64,000 nt of DNA from assembly GCA_020853105.1 (NCBI GenBank), contig JADYZM010000077.1:105686-169685 (forward strand), given 5' to 3'. Under the pieces are notes generated by a model, which was given only the letters and a program-made list of their open reading frames with translations, did no database searches and was not told the DNA's origin. Position numbers and translations under genes: made by a program. The stretch comes from Flavobacteriales bacterium. GTDB taxonomy: Bacteria; Bacteroidota; Bacteroidia; Flavobacteriales_E; Vicingaceae. This document shows positions 11,121-20,037 of this stretch, one piece after another (the first letter of the stretch is position 1; each line of letters begins with the position of its first letter).

Positions 11121-14100
11121 TTAGAAAAATGCTCTAATTTGAACACCTCCAATGTGTATAACTGGAGAGTTGATAGATTTTCTACCGTTATAAGTTATAC
11201 TTAATTGCATGTGTTTTGAAATGTTATGTTGGAACATTAACTCCCATGTTGAATTAGTTCCTGGCATTAACCCCTCCAGCATCTCGTATGATATAGAATT
11301 ATTTTCTTTTTCATACCTATAATGATTATTGATTATTGAAAAGTTAGCCATTAAACTACCTTTTGTTGCTATATTATATCGAACTTCAGTACCAAATTTT
11401 TGTGCAATTAATTTTTCACCACCATATAGATAACTGTTATGTTTCTCTTTGTAATTTATCCACAAACTCCACCGAAATTTCACATTCGGTTGAAAAATAA
11501 TTTTAGGCTCTGCCTCATAATTGAGTATATAATAATTTTGATTTGTAAAATACTCTGAAATTTTAGATTGAATGCCGTTTGAGAATACATTTTGCAATGA
11601 AAGTGTTTTTGAAATGTTGTTTCGAGTTTTTAAAGTTCTTATAATTGTTTTTCTTGATTCCATGCCATTGGTTAAAAGTGATTTTTCCTGATTTTCTTGG
11701 TACGTAAAATCCATACTCCATTTTGTATTGGATTTATTAAAGTAAATGGTATTTAGAAACCCATAATTTGTGGAAACCAAATTTGTGTCATTAATATTGT
11801 TAGCAATCGGATTATAATAATCTTTTTTGCTCAAGGTTTTTCTATTAATCCTATAGTTGGTTCGGTTAGAAAATCGAGAAACAAATTTTTTTAACCCATC
11901 TTGATTCCCAAATATTACCTCAGGGTTAACAAATAATCCTTGATTAATTTCATTTGAATAGGTTCTGATATAGTTGTTTGTAGGAGTATAAATTTTTATA
12001 TATTTTGCTTGATCTTTAAAAACAGCAACTTCAAATTCATTTAAGTCATTAACACCATTATTATTGAGATCACCTAAAAATGCGTGTGTTCCCTGCCCGG
12101 GTTGAACTTCAACAAATGAAAATTCTTTTTTCACTTCCATGCCTGTCCCCAATTGATAAAAAGTGCTTGAAGTAATAAAACCTTTAGCAAAACGTGCATT
12201 ATATTCAACTCTTGATAATACATTTTCATCAGGCCTTTGTTGGGTTATTGTGGTGTCTAAAACATATAATTTTCGATAAATTAAACTACTACGAATAATA
12301 TGATTGCTATTTTTTAAAAAAGCGTATGATAATTCCAAGTCTTCAGCTTTCATTAATGGTTTGAATGATGTTGTTTTTGGTGTCTCATCTATACGGGTTT
12401 TATAACTAATCATAAATTTATTCACTGTTGTATCTGCATTATGAATAAAGCCTTTCCACGAATAAAACCGAAAACTATTTGCAAGCAAAGAGTCTGAGTG
12501 AAGCCTGAAAAATTTGTTTTGTTCCAATTCATTTGCTACTCCAAGTACTACCCATTTGATTTCTTTTGATAAAACAGAATTGTTTCTAAAAAATTCAGTA
12601 TTGTTAATTCCTTCTGTTTTTAGGAAACTGTTTTTATGATTTAACTTAAATCCTGCATGATTTAAATTAATCGATATTCCATTTTTAATTCCCTTGTATT
12701 CAGAAGAATTATCCAAAATATTAACATCATATCGGATATCAATTTTTTTACTTTTTTCAATTCCCACATAGGCATTCACTGCGTTTTGATTTGTTGTAAA
12801 ATTTATAGAAGAAATGTTCCAATCGCGTTGAAATTCAATATTCCTAAATGGACCTAATCCCTTGAAATTTCTATCAATAAATTCATATCCTGTACCAACA
12901 TTTAATTTCCAATTCTCATTTTTTTTAGAAACAAAAAATGAATTGTCATTTTTCATTTTAAAAGCATAACCAAGGTCGTCATTGCTGTCTTTACCAGAAA
13001 ATGTATTAATATCATTGTTTGAAATGGCACCCTCCCAACTGACTTTCGAAAAGTCTGAAATTTGGTATTCTCCACCAACAATTGTCATTTCTATTTTTTT
13101 TGGAGCAATAAGTAGTATCACCGGTTCATAGTTCCCCTGAGGCAATCCACCAATGGGCTGAACCCATTGATAAACTCTACCATTTCCTGAACTTTGAATT
13201 AAAACATAATTTCCATTGTTTTGACCCACTTGAGTAAATCCCAATTGATAAATTGCACTGTCGGGGTTGGTTGAATAAATAAATACTGAGTCATAGCCCA
13301 GTGTGTCAACCATTTTATACAAAACTAAGTTTTCATTAAATGCAACTTGATTAATGTTTGGAACTACAGCCTGATTAACATTATCACCAACTTCAGATAA
13401 TAGTTTCTTTTGTGAATCCGTTAAATCCTGAAGAAGAGGTTGATTTTTCAAATCTTGTTCAGAAAAATGATTGATATTGAGCTTAAGCTTTTTGTTTTCA
13501 ATTTCGGTGCCGATGTTATACAATGCCCTAGAATAGCTTCTTTCTGTATATTCAAATTCAGCAACTATTCTTGAATCTTTTGTTATCAAAAATTTTGGTG
13601 TAAAAAATACTTCAGCCGTATTATAGTCAATTGTATAATCATTTTCTGAACCTCTGGTCAGTTGCTTACCATCAACATAAATTTTCTCTGTTCCGGAAAG
13701 AATTATGATAAAAGTTTCATTTTCATTTCCGTGTAGTCTATATGGGCCCTGATTTCCTTCAACACCAACAATAGAATGTCTGGCGTATTTTCCTTTTGAT
13801 ACGGCACCGCTAATAAAAGGCGTAATTTTTAATTTTTCATCTTTTTTTGAAGGTGAAAATGAAATTTCAAAACTTCCTCCTTGCACTTTTTTATTGAAAT
13901 TCAAAAAGTAACTTTTAGGATGTCGCACAAAATAATCTCCGGCGGTTAATTTCCAATTTTCATCAAATAATTGTATGAATACTTTATCAAAATCTTGTAA
14001 TTGTTGAGTATTTCCTTCAGCCTGAATAGGAATGTTGTCATCAGAAATTGAAGCCAATATATTTACTCGTGGGCTGATTCTGCCTGAAAGTTGTAAATTC

Positions 14101-14576
14101 AAATTTGAATTTACCGCTAAATCTTGATTATTTCCAAATGTTGCACCTCTTGAAATACTCCCGGATTTATTCAACCCATTTAAATAAAAAATATCCTCTT
14201 TTTTAGGGGTGTATTCATAATAGAAAGGATTCATCACAACAGGAGAATTTTGTTCAATACTTGAAATTTTTTTATGTTGAATAGATTCGGTAAACGATAC
14301 GGGAAATGTTTTATAAGTAATAATAGCTTCCTGGTTCAGTAAATCATGATTTTTAATAATTATTTTACCCAAACTGTAATTAATTTCATAATCTGTCGTA
14401 TGAACAACCTGATTTTTGATACTCACCACTTCAGAAAAAGGAACAATAGCTTGGCTATCAAGTTGTATAGTATCAGAGTTAAAAAGAATTCCTTTTTTAC
14501 GATAGTTGCTGAGGTCTTGAGCAAACGAAACGGTTGCCCCAAAAAGGAAAAATAGTATTAGTAAATAAAAACGCAA
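11121..14576 (-). CDS. Large outer-membrane beta-barrel protein of unknown function
   Basis: 1151 residues with a clear signal peptide (LFFLFGATVSFAQ) and long alternating-strand stretches ending in an aromatic residue (..IRAFF), as expected of an outer-membrane barrel. A conserved-looking block near residues 130-220 (GLNKSGSISRGATFGNNQD, then QLQDFDKVFIQL) is one I associate with a widespread Bacteroidota surface family without an assigned function. A Ca-binding-like acidic loop, DLNNNGVNDLNEFE, lies near residue 830. It is transcribed towards the PorP/SprF gene and away from the peptide-binding lipoprotein. I cannot assign a substrate; it shares no obvious TonB box or plug domain. The membrane location is well supported, the function is not. 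Confidence 0.7.
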   Translation of the reverse strand: MRFYLLILFFLFGATVSFAQDLSNYRKKGILFNSDTIQLDSQAIVPFSEVVSIKNQVVHTTDYEINYSLGKIIIKNHDLLNQEAIITYKTFPVSFTESIQHKKISSIEQNSPVVMNPFYYEYTPKKEDIFYLNGLNKSGSISRGATFGNNQDLAVNSNLNLQLSGRISPRVNILASISDDNIPIQAEGNTQQLQDFDKVFIQLFDENWKLTAGDYFVRHPKSYFLNFNKKVQGGSFEISFSPSKKDEKLKITPFISGAVSKGKYARHSIVGVEGNQGPYRLHGNENETFIIILSGTEKIYVDGKQLTRGSENDYTIDYNTAEVFFTPKFLITKDSRIVAEFEYTERSYSRALYNIGTEIENKKLKLNINHFSEQDLKNQPLLQDLTDSQKKLLSEVGDNVNQAVVPNINQVAFNENLVLYKMVDTLGYDSVFIYSTNPDSAIYQLGFTQVGQNNGNYVLIQSSGNGRVYQWVQPIGGLPQGNYEPVILLIAPKKIEMTIVGGEYQISDFSKVSWEGAISNNDINTFSGKDSNDDLGYAFKMKNDNSFFVSKKNENWKLNVGTGYEFIDRNFKGLGPFRNIEFQRDWNISSINFTTNQNAVNAYVGIEKSKKIDIRYDVNILDNSSEYKGIKNGISINLNHAGFKLNHKNSFLKTEGINNTEFFRNNSVLSKEIKWVVLGVANELEQNKFFRLHSDSLLANSFRFYSWKGFIHNADTTVNKFMISYKTRIDETPKTTSFKPLMKAEDLELSYAFLKNSNHIIRSSLIYRKLYVLDTTITQQRPDENVLSRVEYNARFAKGFITSSTFYQLGTGMEVKKEFSFVEVQPGQGTHAFLGDLNNNGVNDLNEFEVAVFKDQAKYIKIYTPTNNYIRTYSNEINQGLFVNPEVIFGNQDGLKKFVSRFSNRTNYRINRKTLSKKDYYNPIANNINDTNLVSTNYGFLNTIYFNKSNTKWSMDFTYQENQEKSLLTNGMESRKTIIRTLKTRNNISKTLSLQNVFSNGIQSKISEYFTNQNYYILNYEAEPKIIFQPNVKFRWSLWINYKEKHNSYLYGGEKLIAQKFGTEVRYNIATKGSLMANFSIINNHYRYEKENNSISYEMLEGLMPGTNSTWELMFQHNISKHMQLSITYNGRKSINSPVIHIGGVQIRAFF

Positions 14577-14744
14577 AAAAATAATTTAAAGTGCAAAAAG
14601 TAAAGTTATAAAAATACCAATCATCATGTCTAATAATTAATTCATTAAGCAATCAAAAAAATATTCCAATGAAATACTCAACGCAATTCTTTTAAAAAAA
14701 TTAATACTTTAGTCAATTATTTTAGGAATTTATGATGATATACC

Positions 14745-14752
14745 TATATTTG
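14745..14752 (+). promoter_or_regulatory. Candidate -7 box (TATATTTG) of the peptide-binding lipoprotein gene
   Basis: TATATTTG fits the Bacteroidota -7 consensus TAnnTTTG and lies 33 bases upstream of the chosen ATG, in the intergenic region divergent from the barrel gene. No clear TTG -33 element is visible. Confidence 0.4.
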
Positions 14753-14785
14753 TAATTAATATTGTTTCAAGAATATTTAAAACCT

Positions 14786-16519
14786 ATGAAAAAAATTATA
14801 TATATTTTATTTGCAGCATCACTTGGTTTATCTAGTTGTGGTGGTGATGATAGTAATAAAAATGGAGATGAAAAGGCTGCTTTAGGCGGAGTTAAGTATG
14901 GTGGAGTTTTTAGAGTGAATGAAACAGAAGATTTTAGAAGTCTATATCCGCTAAATGTAACAGAGGTGGTTGCGCACAGAATTACCAACCAAGTATATCA
15001 AGGGTTAGTTAAACTTAACCAAGAAGATTTAACTGTTCTTCCTTCACTTGCAGAAAAATGGGAAATTAATGAAGATGCAACATCATTTACTTTTCATCTT
15101 AGAAAAGGCGTAAAATTTCATGACAACAAATGTTTTCCCGACGGAAAAGGAAGAGAATTAAAAGCTAGCGACGTTAAATTCGCTTTAGATAAAGTTTGTG
15201 AATCATTCCCTGAAAACCAAATGTATTGGATTTTCAAAGATAAGGTTAAAGGTTCTGATGCGTATTTTCAATCTACTGTTGCAAAAAAACATCTTCCAAC
15301 CGGTGTTGAGGGTATAAAAGTAATTGATGATTATACAGTTCAAATAGATTTAGATTATCCATTTGCTGGATTCCTTAAAATTCTTAGTCATTCCTCATGT
15401 TGGATTTATCCAAAAGAAGCTTTTGACACGTATGGTGTTGATATGAGAATAAATTGTGTAGGTACCGGTCCATTCAGAATTAAAACTGTTAAAGAATCAG
15501 AGGCTGTAATTTTAGAAGCAAACCCTGATTACTATGGCATTGATGAACACGGAAACAAGCTTCCATATTTAGACGGAATAAAATACACTTTTATTAAAGA
15601 GAAAAAAGCAGAGTTGTTAGAATTCAAAAAAGGCAATTTGGATATGGTTTTTAGATTACCTTTAGAAATGATAAAAGATGTAGTTGGCGAACTTGAAGAT
15701 GCTAAAAAAGGTGGTAATAAACCCTATATCATGCAGGTTGTTCCTGCTATGAGTGTAGTTTATCTTGGAATGCAAAATAAACTTGCTCCATTTGATAATG
15801 TTGATGTTAGAAAAGCCTTTAATTATGCAATTGATAAAAATGCAATCGTAACATATACATTACAAGGTGAAGGAAGACCTGCATTACATGGATTAGTTCC
15901 TCCGTTCAAAGGATATGATTTTGAAGGTGTAAAAGGATATGACTATAACGTTGAAAAAGCAAAAGAACATTTAGCAAAAGCAGGTTATCCGGGAGGAAAA
16001 GGATTTCCGGAAGTTACACTTCAAATTAACTCCGGCGGTGGCGATAGAAACGTACAAACAGCTGAAGTAGTTCAAAAAATGCTTGCAGAAAATTTAAATG
16101 TTAAGGTAAAGATAGAACAACTTCAATTTCCACAACATTTAGAAAATTTAGAAACAGGAAAAGCGCTGTTTTGGCGTTCCGGTTGGATTGCAGATTATCC
16201 TGATCCTGAAAATTTCCTTAACTTATTGTATGGTATAAATGTTCCTGCTGATATCTCAACCAAATCATTTATTAATTCGGTTCGATATCAAAGTGCTACT
16301 TACGATGCTAAATTCAAAGAAGCTTTAAAAGAGGTAGATGAAGCTAAGCGTTATGAATTATATAAACAAGCTGACCAAATAGCTGTTGACGATGCAGCTA
16401 CTGTTCCAATTTTGCATGATGAAAATACTCGATTAATTCAAATCTATGTAAAAAACTTTCCGTCAAATGCTATGGAATATAGAGACATGACAGAGGTTTA
16501 TTTCGATAAAGAACAATAA
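14786..16519 (+). CDS. ABC transporter peptide-binding lipoprotein (SBP family 5)
   Basis: I chose the ATG at 14786 (577 residues) over an upstream TTG because it opens directly into a lipoprotein signal, MKKIIYILFAASLGLSSC, with Cys18 as the lipidated residue. The acidic GGDDSN after Cys resembles the surface-export signal described for Bacteroidota lipoproteins. The mature part follows the extracellular solute-binding family 5 pattern: SLYPLNVTE..VYQGLVKL, LPSLAEKWEI, FHLRKGVKFHD, VDVRKAFNYAIDK, YPDPENFL. The family delivers oligopeptides or similar ligands to an ABC importer. No permease or ATPase gene is adjacent, so any partners are elsewhere or absent. A strong hairpin terminator follows the stop. 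Confidence 0.87.
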   Translation: MKKIIYILFAASLGLSSCGGDDSNKNGDEKAALGGVKYGGVFRVNETEDFRSLYPLNVTEVVAHRITNQVYQGLVKLNQEDLTVLPSLAEKWEINEDATSFTFHLRKGVKFHDNKCFPDGKGRELKASDVKFALDKVCESFPENQMYWIFKDKVKGSDAYFQSTVAKKHLPTGVEGIKVIDDYTVQIDLDYPFAGFLKILSHSSCWIYPKEAFDTYGVDMRINCVGTGPFRIKTVKESEAVILEANPDYYGIDEHGNKLPYLDGIKYTFIKEKKAELLEFKKGNLDMVFRLPLEMIKDVVGELEDAKKGGNKPYIMQVVPAMSVVYLGMQNKLAPFDNVDVRKAFNYAIDKNAIVTYTLQGEGRPALHGLVPPFKGYDFEGVKGYDYNVEKAKEHLAKAGYPGGKGFPEVTLQINSGGGDRNVQTAEVVQKMLAENLNVKVKIEQLQFPQHLENLETGKALFWRSGWIADYPDPENFLNLLYGINVPADISTKSFINSVRYQSATYDAKFKEALKEVDEAKRYELYKQADQIAVDDAATVPILHDENTRLIQIYVKNFPSNAMEYRDMTEVYFDKEQ

Positions 16520-16541
16520 GCTATAAACGGGATTACGCTAT

Positions 16542-16575
16542 AAAAAAGCATCACGATTTGACGTGATGCTTTTTT
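16542..16575 (+). terminator. Intrinsic terminator after the peptide-binding lipoprotein gene
   Basis: Stem GCATCACG / CGTGATGC with a 6-base loop, flanked by A6 upstream and T6 downstream, so the stem extends to 14 pairs and can act in both directions. A closely similar terminator occurs at 17410. Confidence 0.85.
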
Positions 16576-16679
16576 ATTTTGGTTTCTTTGCTAATGTTGA
16601 ATTCATCAGCTATTTTTTGTAAACTTCTTTGATTACTTAGTCTAAAGTTAGCACAGATACTCTTAACTTTTGTGTCCAC
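16551..16679 (-). pseudogene. Possible remnant of a transposase-like helix-turn-helix ORF
   Basis: The gap 16576-16806 has no intact gene. On the minus strand a GTG-started frame of 42 residues reads ..FRLSNQRSLQKIADEFNISKET, which looks like the helix-turn-helix start of a transposase or regulator, then runs into the terminator sequence and stops. It has no continuation in any frame that I can recognise. A remnant is my best guess; it may be chance. Confidence 0.2.
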
Positions 16680-16806
16680 CTAAAGGTAGTTCTCCATTTT
16701 ATACTACCGTTAAAAAATAGGATTGAAATACCTATTGAAATACAGACTAAATATATTGAAGATAAAAATTAGTAAGTTGTTGTAAATTGTTTGAATAATT
16801 ACTTAA

Positions 16807-16849
16807 ATATACGACAATAACTGTCATATCTATATATAATGTCGTATAT
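16807..16849. promoter_or_regulatory. Inverted repeat, likely autoregulatory operator of the HipB-like gene
   Basis: Perfect 9-base inverted repeats ATATACGAC (16807-16815) and GTCGTATAT (16841-16849) flank a 25-base AT-rich spacer and end 7 bases before the chosen start codon. HipB-type antitoxins bind palindromes upstream of their own operon, so this is the natural operator candidate. Confidence 0.5.
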
Positions 16850-16856
16850 ATGTTAC

Positions 16857-17153
16857 ATGAAATACGATTTTTATAATAACAATGAAATTCTTGAGTTGAT
16901 TGGAAAGAAGCTTCAAGAATATAGGGTAAGCAAAAACATTTCACAAAAACAACTGTCAAAGATTACGGGAGTGAGCAGGTCCAGAATTAGTGATATTGAA
17001 AATGGATCACCATCATCATTGGTGTCGTTGATAGAAATTATGAGGGCATTAAAAATATTGGATAATATTGAACTCCTTATACCTTCGGTGGTTAAATCTC
17101 CAAGAGAAGTTTTAAAAGAAACATTAAAAAAACGTAAAAGAGCTCGGCAATGA
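16857..17153 (+). CDS. Orphan HipB-like XRE-family regulator
   Basis: 98 residues from the ATG at 16857; the upstream in-frame ATG at 16839 overlaps the inverted repeat, so the later start is preferred. A helix-turn-helix covers residues ~15-60 (KNISQKQLSKITGVSRSRISDIENG). It is followed by a HipB-like tail: LIEIMRALKILDNIELLIP, then SPREVL and a basic end RKRARQ. HipB proteins are antitoxins and autorepressors of the HipA kinase toxin and normally sit directly upstream of hipA. Here no hipA follows: the next 320 bases hold no intact gene. It may be a residual antitoxin or a stand-alone regulator. The helix-turn-helix is certain, the HipB assignment probable. Confidence 0.72.
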   Translation: MKYDFYNNNEILELIGKKLQEYRVSKNISQKQLSKITGVSRSRISDIENGSPSSLVSLIEIMRALKILDNIELLIPSVVKSPREVLKETLKKRKRARQ

Positions 17154-17294
17154 TTCCCAAAATCTAAATGTAATTATTGTATTTGCCCCATCAACAATAA
17201 TATCTGAATAACTTATAAATGCCGTACCACCATCTGACCAATAACCAACATGATAAAAATTAATATTTCCTCCACCCAAAGTTAGCAACTCCAT
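17124..17294 (-). pseudogene. Short ORF, possible gene remnant, in the gap after the HipB-like gene
   Basis: The 323-base gap 17154-17476 has no intact gene. On the minus strand a 56-residue frame from ATG at 17294 contains FYHVGYWSDGGTAFISYSDI and ITFRFW, a composition that looks like real beta-rich protein rather than chance. It has no stop for ~80 bases further upstream but also no signal peptide or recognised domain, and its end overlaps the HipB-like gene by 30 bases. It could be the tail of a lost gene. I do not recognise the family. Confidence 0.2.
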
Positions 17295-17409
17295 TAAACA
17301 GATTAAAGAAATTGGTAGATGGGAAATAAATTCTTTAGCTTTACTAAACAGGAAATTTGCGATGTTCTGTACCTCGGCTCACGTTAAGCTATAAACAATT
17401 TACGTTAAT

Positions 17410-17446
17410 AAAAAAGCATCGTAACACTTTGTTACGATGCTTTTTT
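17410..17446 (+). terminator. Intrinsic terminator-like hairpin, near-copy of the one at 16542
   Basis: A6, stem GCATCGTAACA / TGTTACGATGC with a 3-base loop, then T6. The 25 bases before it (from 17385, TAAGCTATAAAC) resemble the bases right after the peptide-binding lipoprotein gene (16517), so the two terminator regions look like diverged copies of one another. Confidence 0.75.
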
Positions 17447-17476
17447 ATTATTCCTTTGCGGCATATTTGAAATCCA

Positions 17477-18415
17477 TTGAAAAAACTTGTTTTTATCCTA
17501 TTCTTAATCATAATTGAGTCTCATATTGTGTTATCGCAAATATTGGATATTAATAAACCTGTTTTCGCTGAAGAACCATTTTTTAACTCACAGTTTATTC
17601 AAAAAAATAAAATAAAATTAATAACCGGCTCCCGTTCCAGTAAAAAAGTTAAAGACATAATCCGTACGAAAGGACTAGATTATTATTATGAATTTAACAC
17701 TCAAGGATATTTAACAAAACAAATGTCAACTTTTCACAACCAGATTGAGAAAAAGGACACCAATGTAATCATCTATTATTATAACAATAAAAATTTAATT
17801 GAAACCGTCAGAAAAACTGATAGTTACGGTTATTTTTCAAATCATTTTTTATACAATGATTCCAATAAGGTTATCTCACAAACGTATTGCAGAGATGAAA
17901 ATCATTGTGATTTTAAAGGAGAATTTGATTTAGCAAAACAATACATAATAAATACTGACAGCTTTGCCTATGAAACCCAAGGTGAATTTATGCAGAAAAA
18001 GCAATTTTTTAATAAATACAATAAGGTTTACCGTGAGGAATTCTTTTATTTCAATGATTTAGGGTACTTGAGAGAAATATATTCAAGATACATCATTGGA
18101 AACAAAAGGAATAAAACACTCTACGAATATGATGAAAAGGGAAGGGTTGGTAAAATAATTTACATTGATGATGTCAGTAGTTCTAATCAAGAAAGTGAAA
18201 TATTTATATACGATGATTTGGACAATCTGTTAGAAATTAAATATTATCACAATGAAAAATGGAAAACGTCAAAGCAATTTTTATACGATAAGAAAACATA
18301 TTTACTCACAGCACAACTGATTCAAGATATAGAAACGGAATTTATTCAAATTATCCAATATCAATACGTGTTCTACACTGGCGAAACAACCAATCTGAGT
18401 TTCCAAGAAAAATAA
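17477..18415 (+). CDS. Secreted protein with YD-like repeats, function unknown
   Basis: 312 residues, starting at a TTG that opens directly into a signal peptide (MKKLVFILFLIIIESHIVLS); no ATG fits better. The mature protein is rich in Tyr, Asn and Lys and carries irregular units of the form YYYEFNTQGYLTKQ, YEYDEKGRVGKIIY and FIYDDLDNLLEIKYY. These resemble the YD/RHS-type strand-turn-strand repeat seen in many small Bacteroidota lipoproteins and secreted proteins. There is no lipobox and no T9SS sorting domain, so a periplasmic location is likely. It follows a terminator and stands alone, convergent with the DUF420 gene. The function is unknown. Confidence 0.65.
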   Translation: MKKLVFILFLIIIESHIVLSQILDINKPVFAEEPFFNSQFIQKNKIKLITGSRSSKKVKDIIRTKGLDYYYEFNTQGYLTKQMSTFHNQIEKKDTNVIIYYYNNKNLIETVRKTDSYGYFSNHFLYNDSNKVISQTYCRDENHCDFKGEFDLAKQYIINTDSFAYETQGEFMQKKQFFNKYNKVYREEFFYFNDLGYLREIYSRYIIGNKRNKTLYEYDEKGRVGKIIYIDDVSSSNQESEIFIYDDLDNLLEIKYYHNEKWKTSKQFLYDKKTYLLTAQLIQDIETEFIQIIQYQYVFYTGETTNLSFQEK

Positions 18416-18430
18416 GAGATATTGCTGACT

Positions 18431-18949
18431 CTATTGATAATATGGGGATATCATCAAATATACCAAGATTCCTGTAGCAGAAACATAGATCCAAATTGGA
18501 AAAGTAATTTTTGCAATTCTACGGTGTTTGTCAAACTTTTCAGAGAGTGCTCTAACTAATGAAATTAAAATGAGGGGTACTAAAAATGCAGATAAAAAAA
18601 TATGAGTAGTTAATATAAAAAAGTATATCGTTTTTAAGATACCACTACCCCCATAAGGAGTAGATGGCATATTTGAGTGATAAACAACATAAGAAATTAA
18701 AAAAATACTTGAGAAAACAAATGCTGTCCACATCAACCTCTTGTGGAGTGGAATATTTTTCTTCTTAATTGCAAAAAAAGCAAAGAGTAGGATGATAAAC
18801 GTTGCTGCATTAATTAGAGTATTGAATAAGGGGAGGTGTTTAAAAAAAGATTTCTCCAGGTTCTGTGATAGGGTCAATAAAACTATAAGAGTTAATATTG
18901 CTGATAAAATAAAAAAAAGAAGTGGCTTAATTTTTTTTAATAGATTCAT
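18431..18949 (-). CDS. DUF420 family membrane protein
   Basis: 172 residues with about five hydrophobic segments and the DUF420 pattern: NTLINAATFIILL, HKRLMWTAF, SYVVYHS, LTTHIFLSAFLVPLIL, FDKHRRIAKITFPIWIYVS. Conserved histidines (in HKR, YHS, THI, KHR) suggest a metal or heme role. The start overlaps the end of ctaB by 4 bases, so the two are translationally coupled. DUF420 proteins recur beside cytochrome oxidase and heme-maturation genes, and I infer a role in oxidase or heme A/O assembly. No biochemical function is established that I can name. Confidence 0.85.
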   Translation of the reverse strand: MNLLKKIKPLLFFILSAILTLIVLLTLSQNLEKSFFKHLPLFNTLINAATFIILLFAFFAIKKKNIPLHKRLMWTAFVFSSIFLISYVVYHSNMPSTPYGGSGILKTIYFFILTTHIFLSAFLVPLILISLVRALSEKFDKHRRIAKITFPIWIYVSATGILVYLMISPYYQ

Positions 18950-19839
18950 TGAACTTTATCGAAGAAGATGAATAGCAACGAGAAAATTAAGTAAAGATAT
19001 GATAACAGCATGATGTGAAGAGCATATTTATTTTCACCTGATTTAACCAGCCTTACACATGGAATAATCATTAAGAAAGAGAATACTTGAAGTGCTACAG
19101 TTGATATTCTGCCGCTCAATCCAACCCATTCGGGTAGAAAACTACTTAAATACAACAGGATTGAACTTGATAAAATAATATATGCCGAAGTTTTATTTTT
19201 CTTCTGAAACGGTAACATTTTATATCCCGCATTTGAATAATCGTTATGATATTTCCAAGCAATAGCCCAAAAATGAGGGAATTGCCACAAAAACTGAATA
19301 AAAAATAAAATCCCTGCTTCTAAGCTAAAACCACCAGTTGCTGCAACAAATCCAAGCATGGGTGGAAATGCACCCGGAAAAGCACCTACAAAAACGCCAA
19401 AAGTCGTAATTCTTTTTAGTGGGGTATAAACCGCTGCATATAAGAAAACAGCAAGTAATCCTAATACTCCACAAAGAATGTTAACTCCCAATCCTAACAT
19501 TACAATACCTAAAACTGTCATAAAAAAAGCTATAATCAGAGCTTCAGAAACTGCTAATTTTTGCTGTGGAAGAGGTCTGTTTTTTGTTCGCTCCATAATG
19601 GCGTCATAATCCCTTTCAATGATTTGATTAAAAGCATTTGAAGCTGCTGTAATCAAAAAGCCACCCAGAGTAAGCCAAACCAATGTTGATAGGGAAAAAC
19701 TTTCCATTCCAATAAAATATCCAAAAAGAGATGAGATAACAACAAAAACTGCAATTTTTAACTTAAAAAGTGCAAAGTAGTTCTTTAATTTTTCAGAAAA
19801 ACTGATAGAAGTTATATGTTCAGAATTGATTAAAGCCAT
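18946..19839 (-). CDS. ctaB: Protoheme IX farnesyltransferase (heme O synthase)
   Basis: 297 residues, polytopic, of the UbiA prenyltransferase superfamily. It converts heme B to heme O by transferring a farnesyl group, an inner-membrane step in making heme O/A for terminal oxidases. The polyprenyl-diphosphate/Mg motif NQIIERDYDAIMERTKNRPLP sits near residues 70-90, and the family-specific YTPLKRITTFGVFVGAFPGA near 140. Length is normal for CtaB/CyoE. Downstream DUF420 overlaps by 4 bases. It is divergent from secA across a ~200-base intergenic region. No oxidase subunits are adjacent in the window. Confidence 0.95.
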   Translation of the reverse strand: MALINSEHITSISFSEKLKNYFALFKLKIAVFVVISSLFGYFIGMESFSLSTLVWLTLGGFLITAASNAFNQIIERDYDAIMERTKNRPLPQQKLAVSEALIIAFFMTVLGIVMLGLGVNILCGVLGLLAVFLYAAVYTPLKRITTFGVFVGAFPGAFPPMLGFVAATGGFSLEAGILFFIQFLWQFPHFWAIAWKYHNDYSNAGYKMLPFQKKNKTSAYIILSSSILLYLSSFLPEWVGLSGRISTVALQVFSFLMIIPCVRLVKSGENKYALHIMLLSYLYLIFSLLFIFFDKVQ

Positions 19840-19926
19840 CTAATATATGTTTTACAACATAAATACAAAGGAACACATTCTGAATTTAAAAAGCGAATTT
19901 CACAATGTTTTTTTTGTTTAATAGAA

Positions 19927-19954
19927 TTGAATTTTATATAAATAACTACATTTG
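19927..19954 (+). promoter_or_regulatory. Candidate secA promoter
   Basis: TTG (19927-19929), a 17-base spacer and TACATTTG (19947-19954), an exact match to the -7 consensus TAnnTTTG. It lies about 85 bases upstream of the secA start. Confidence 0.5.
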
Positions 19955-20037
19955 TCGGTTACATAATGTCATAATGTCGCAAACTAAAGAATGGACATAA
20001 ATTTGACTCATTATAAGTACATAAAAAATAAATTAAA

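Noticed and set aside
14762..14785. TTG start of the peptide-binding lipoprotein
   Set aside because: It would place eight polar residues before a complete lipoprotein signal that starts at its own ATG.
19840..20037. RNA gene or riboswitch between ctaB and secA
   Set aside because: The region is AT-rich with only promoter-like motifs; no conserved stem-loop structure could be drawn.
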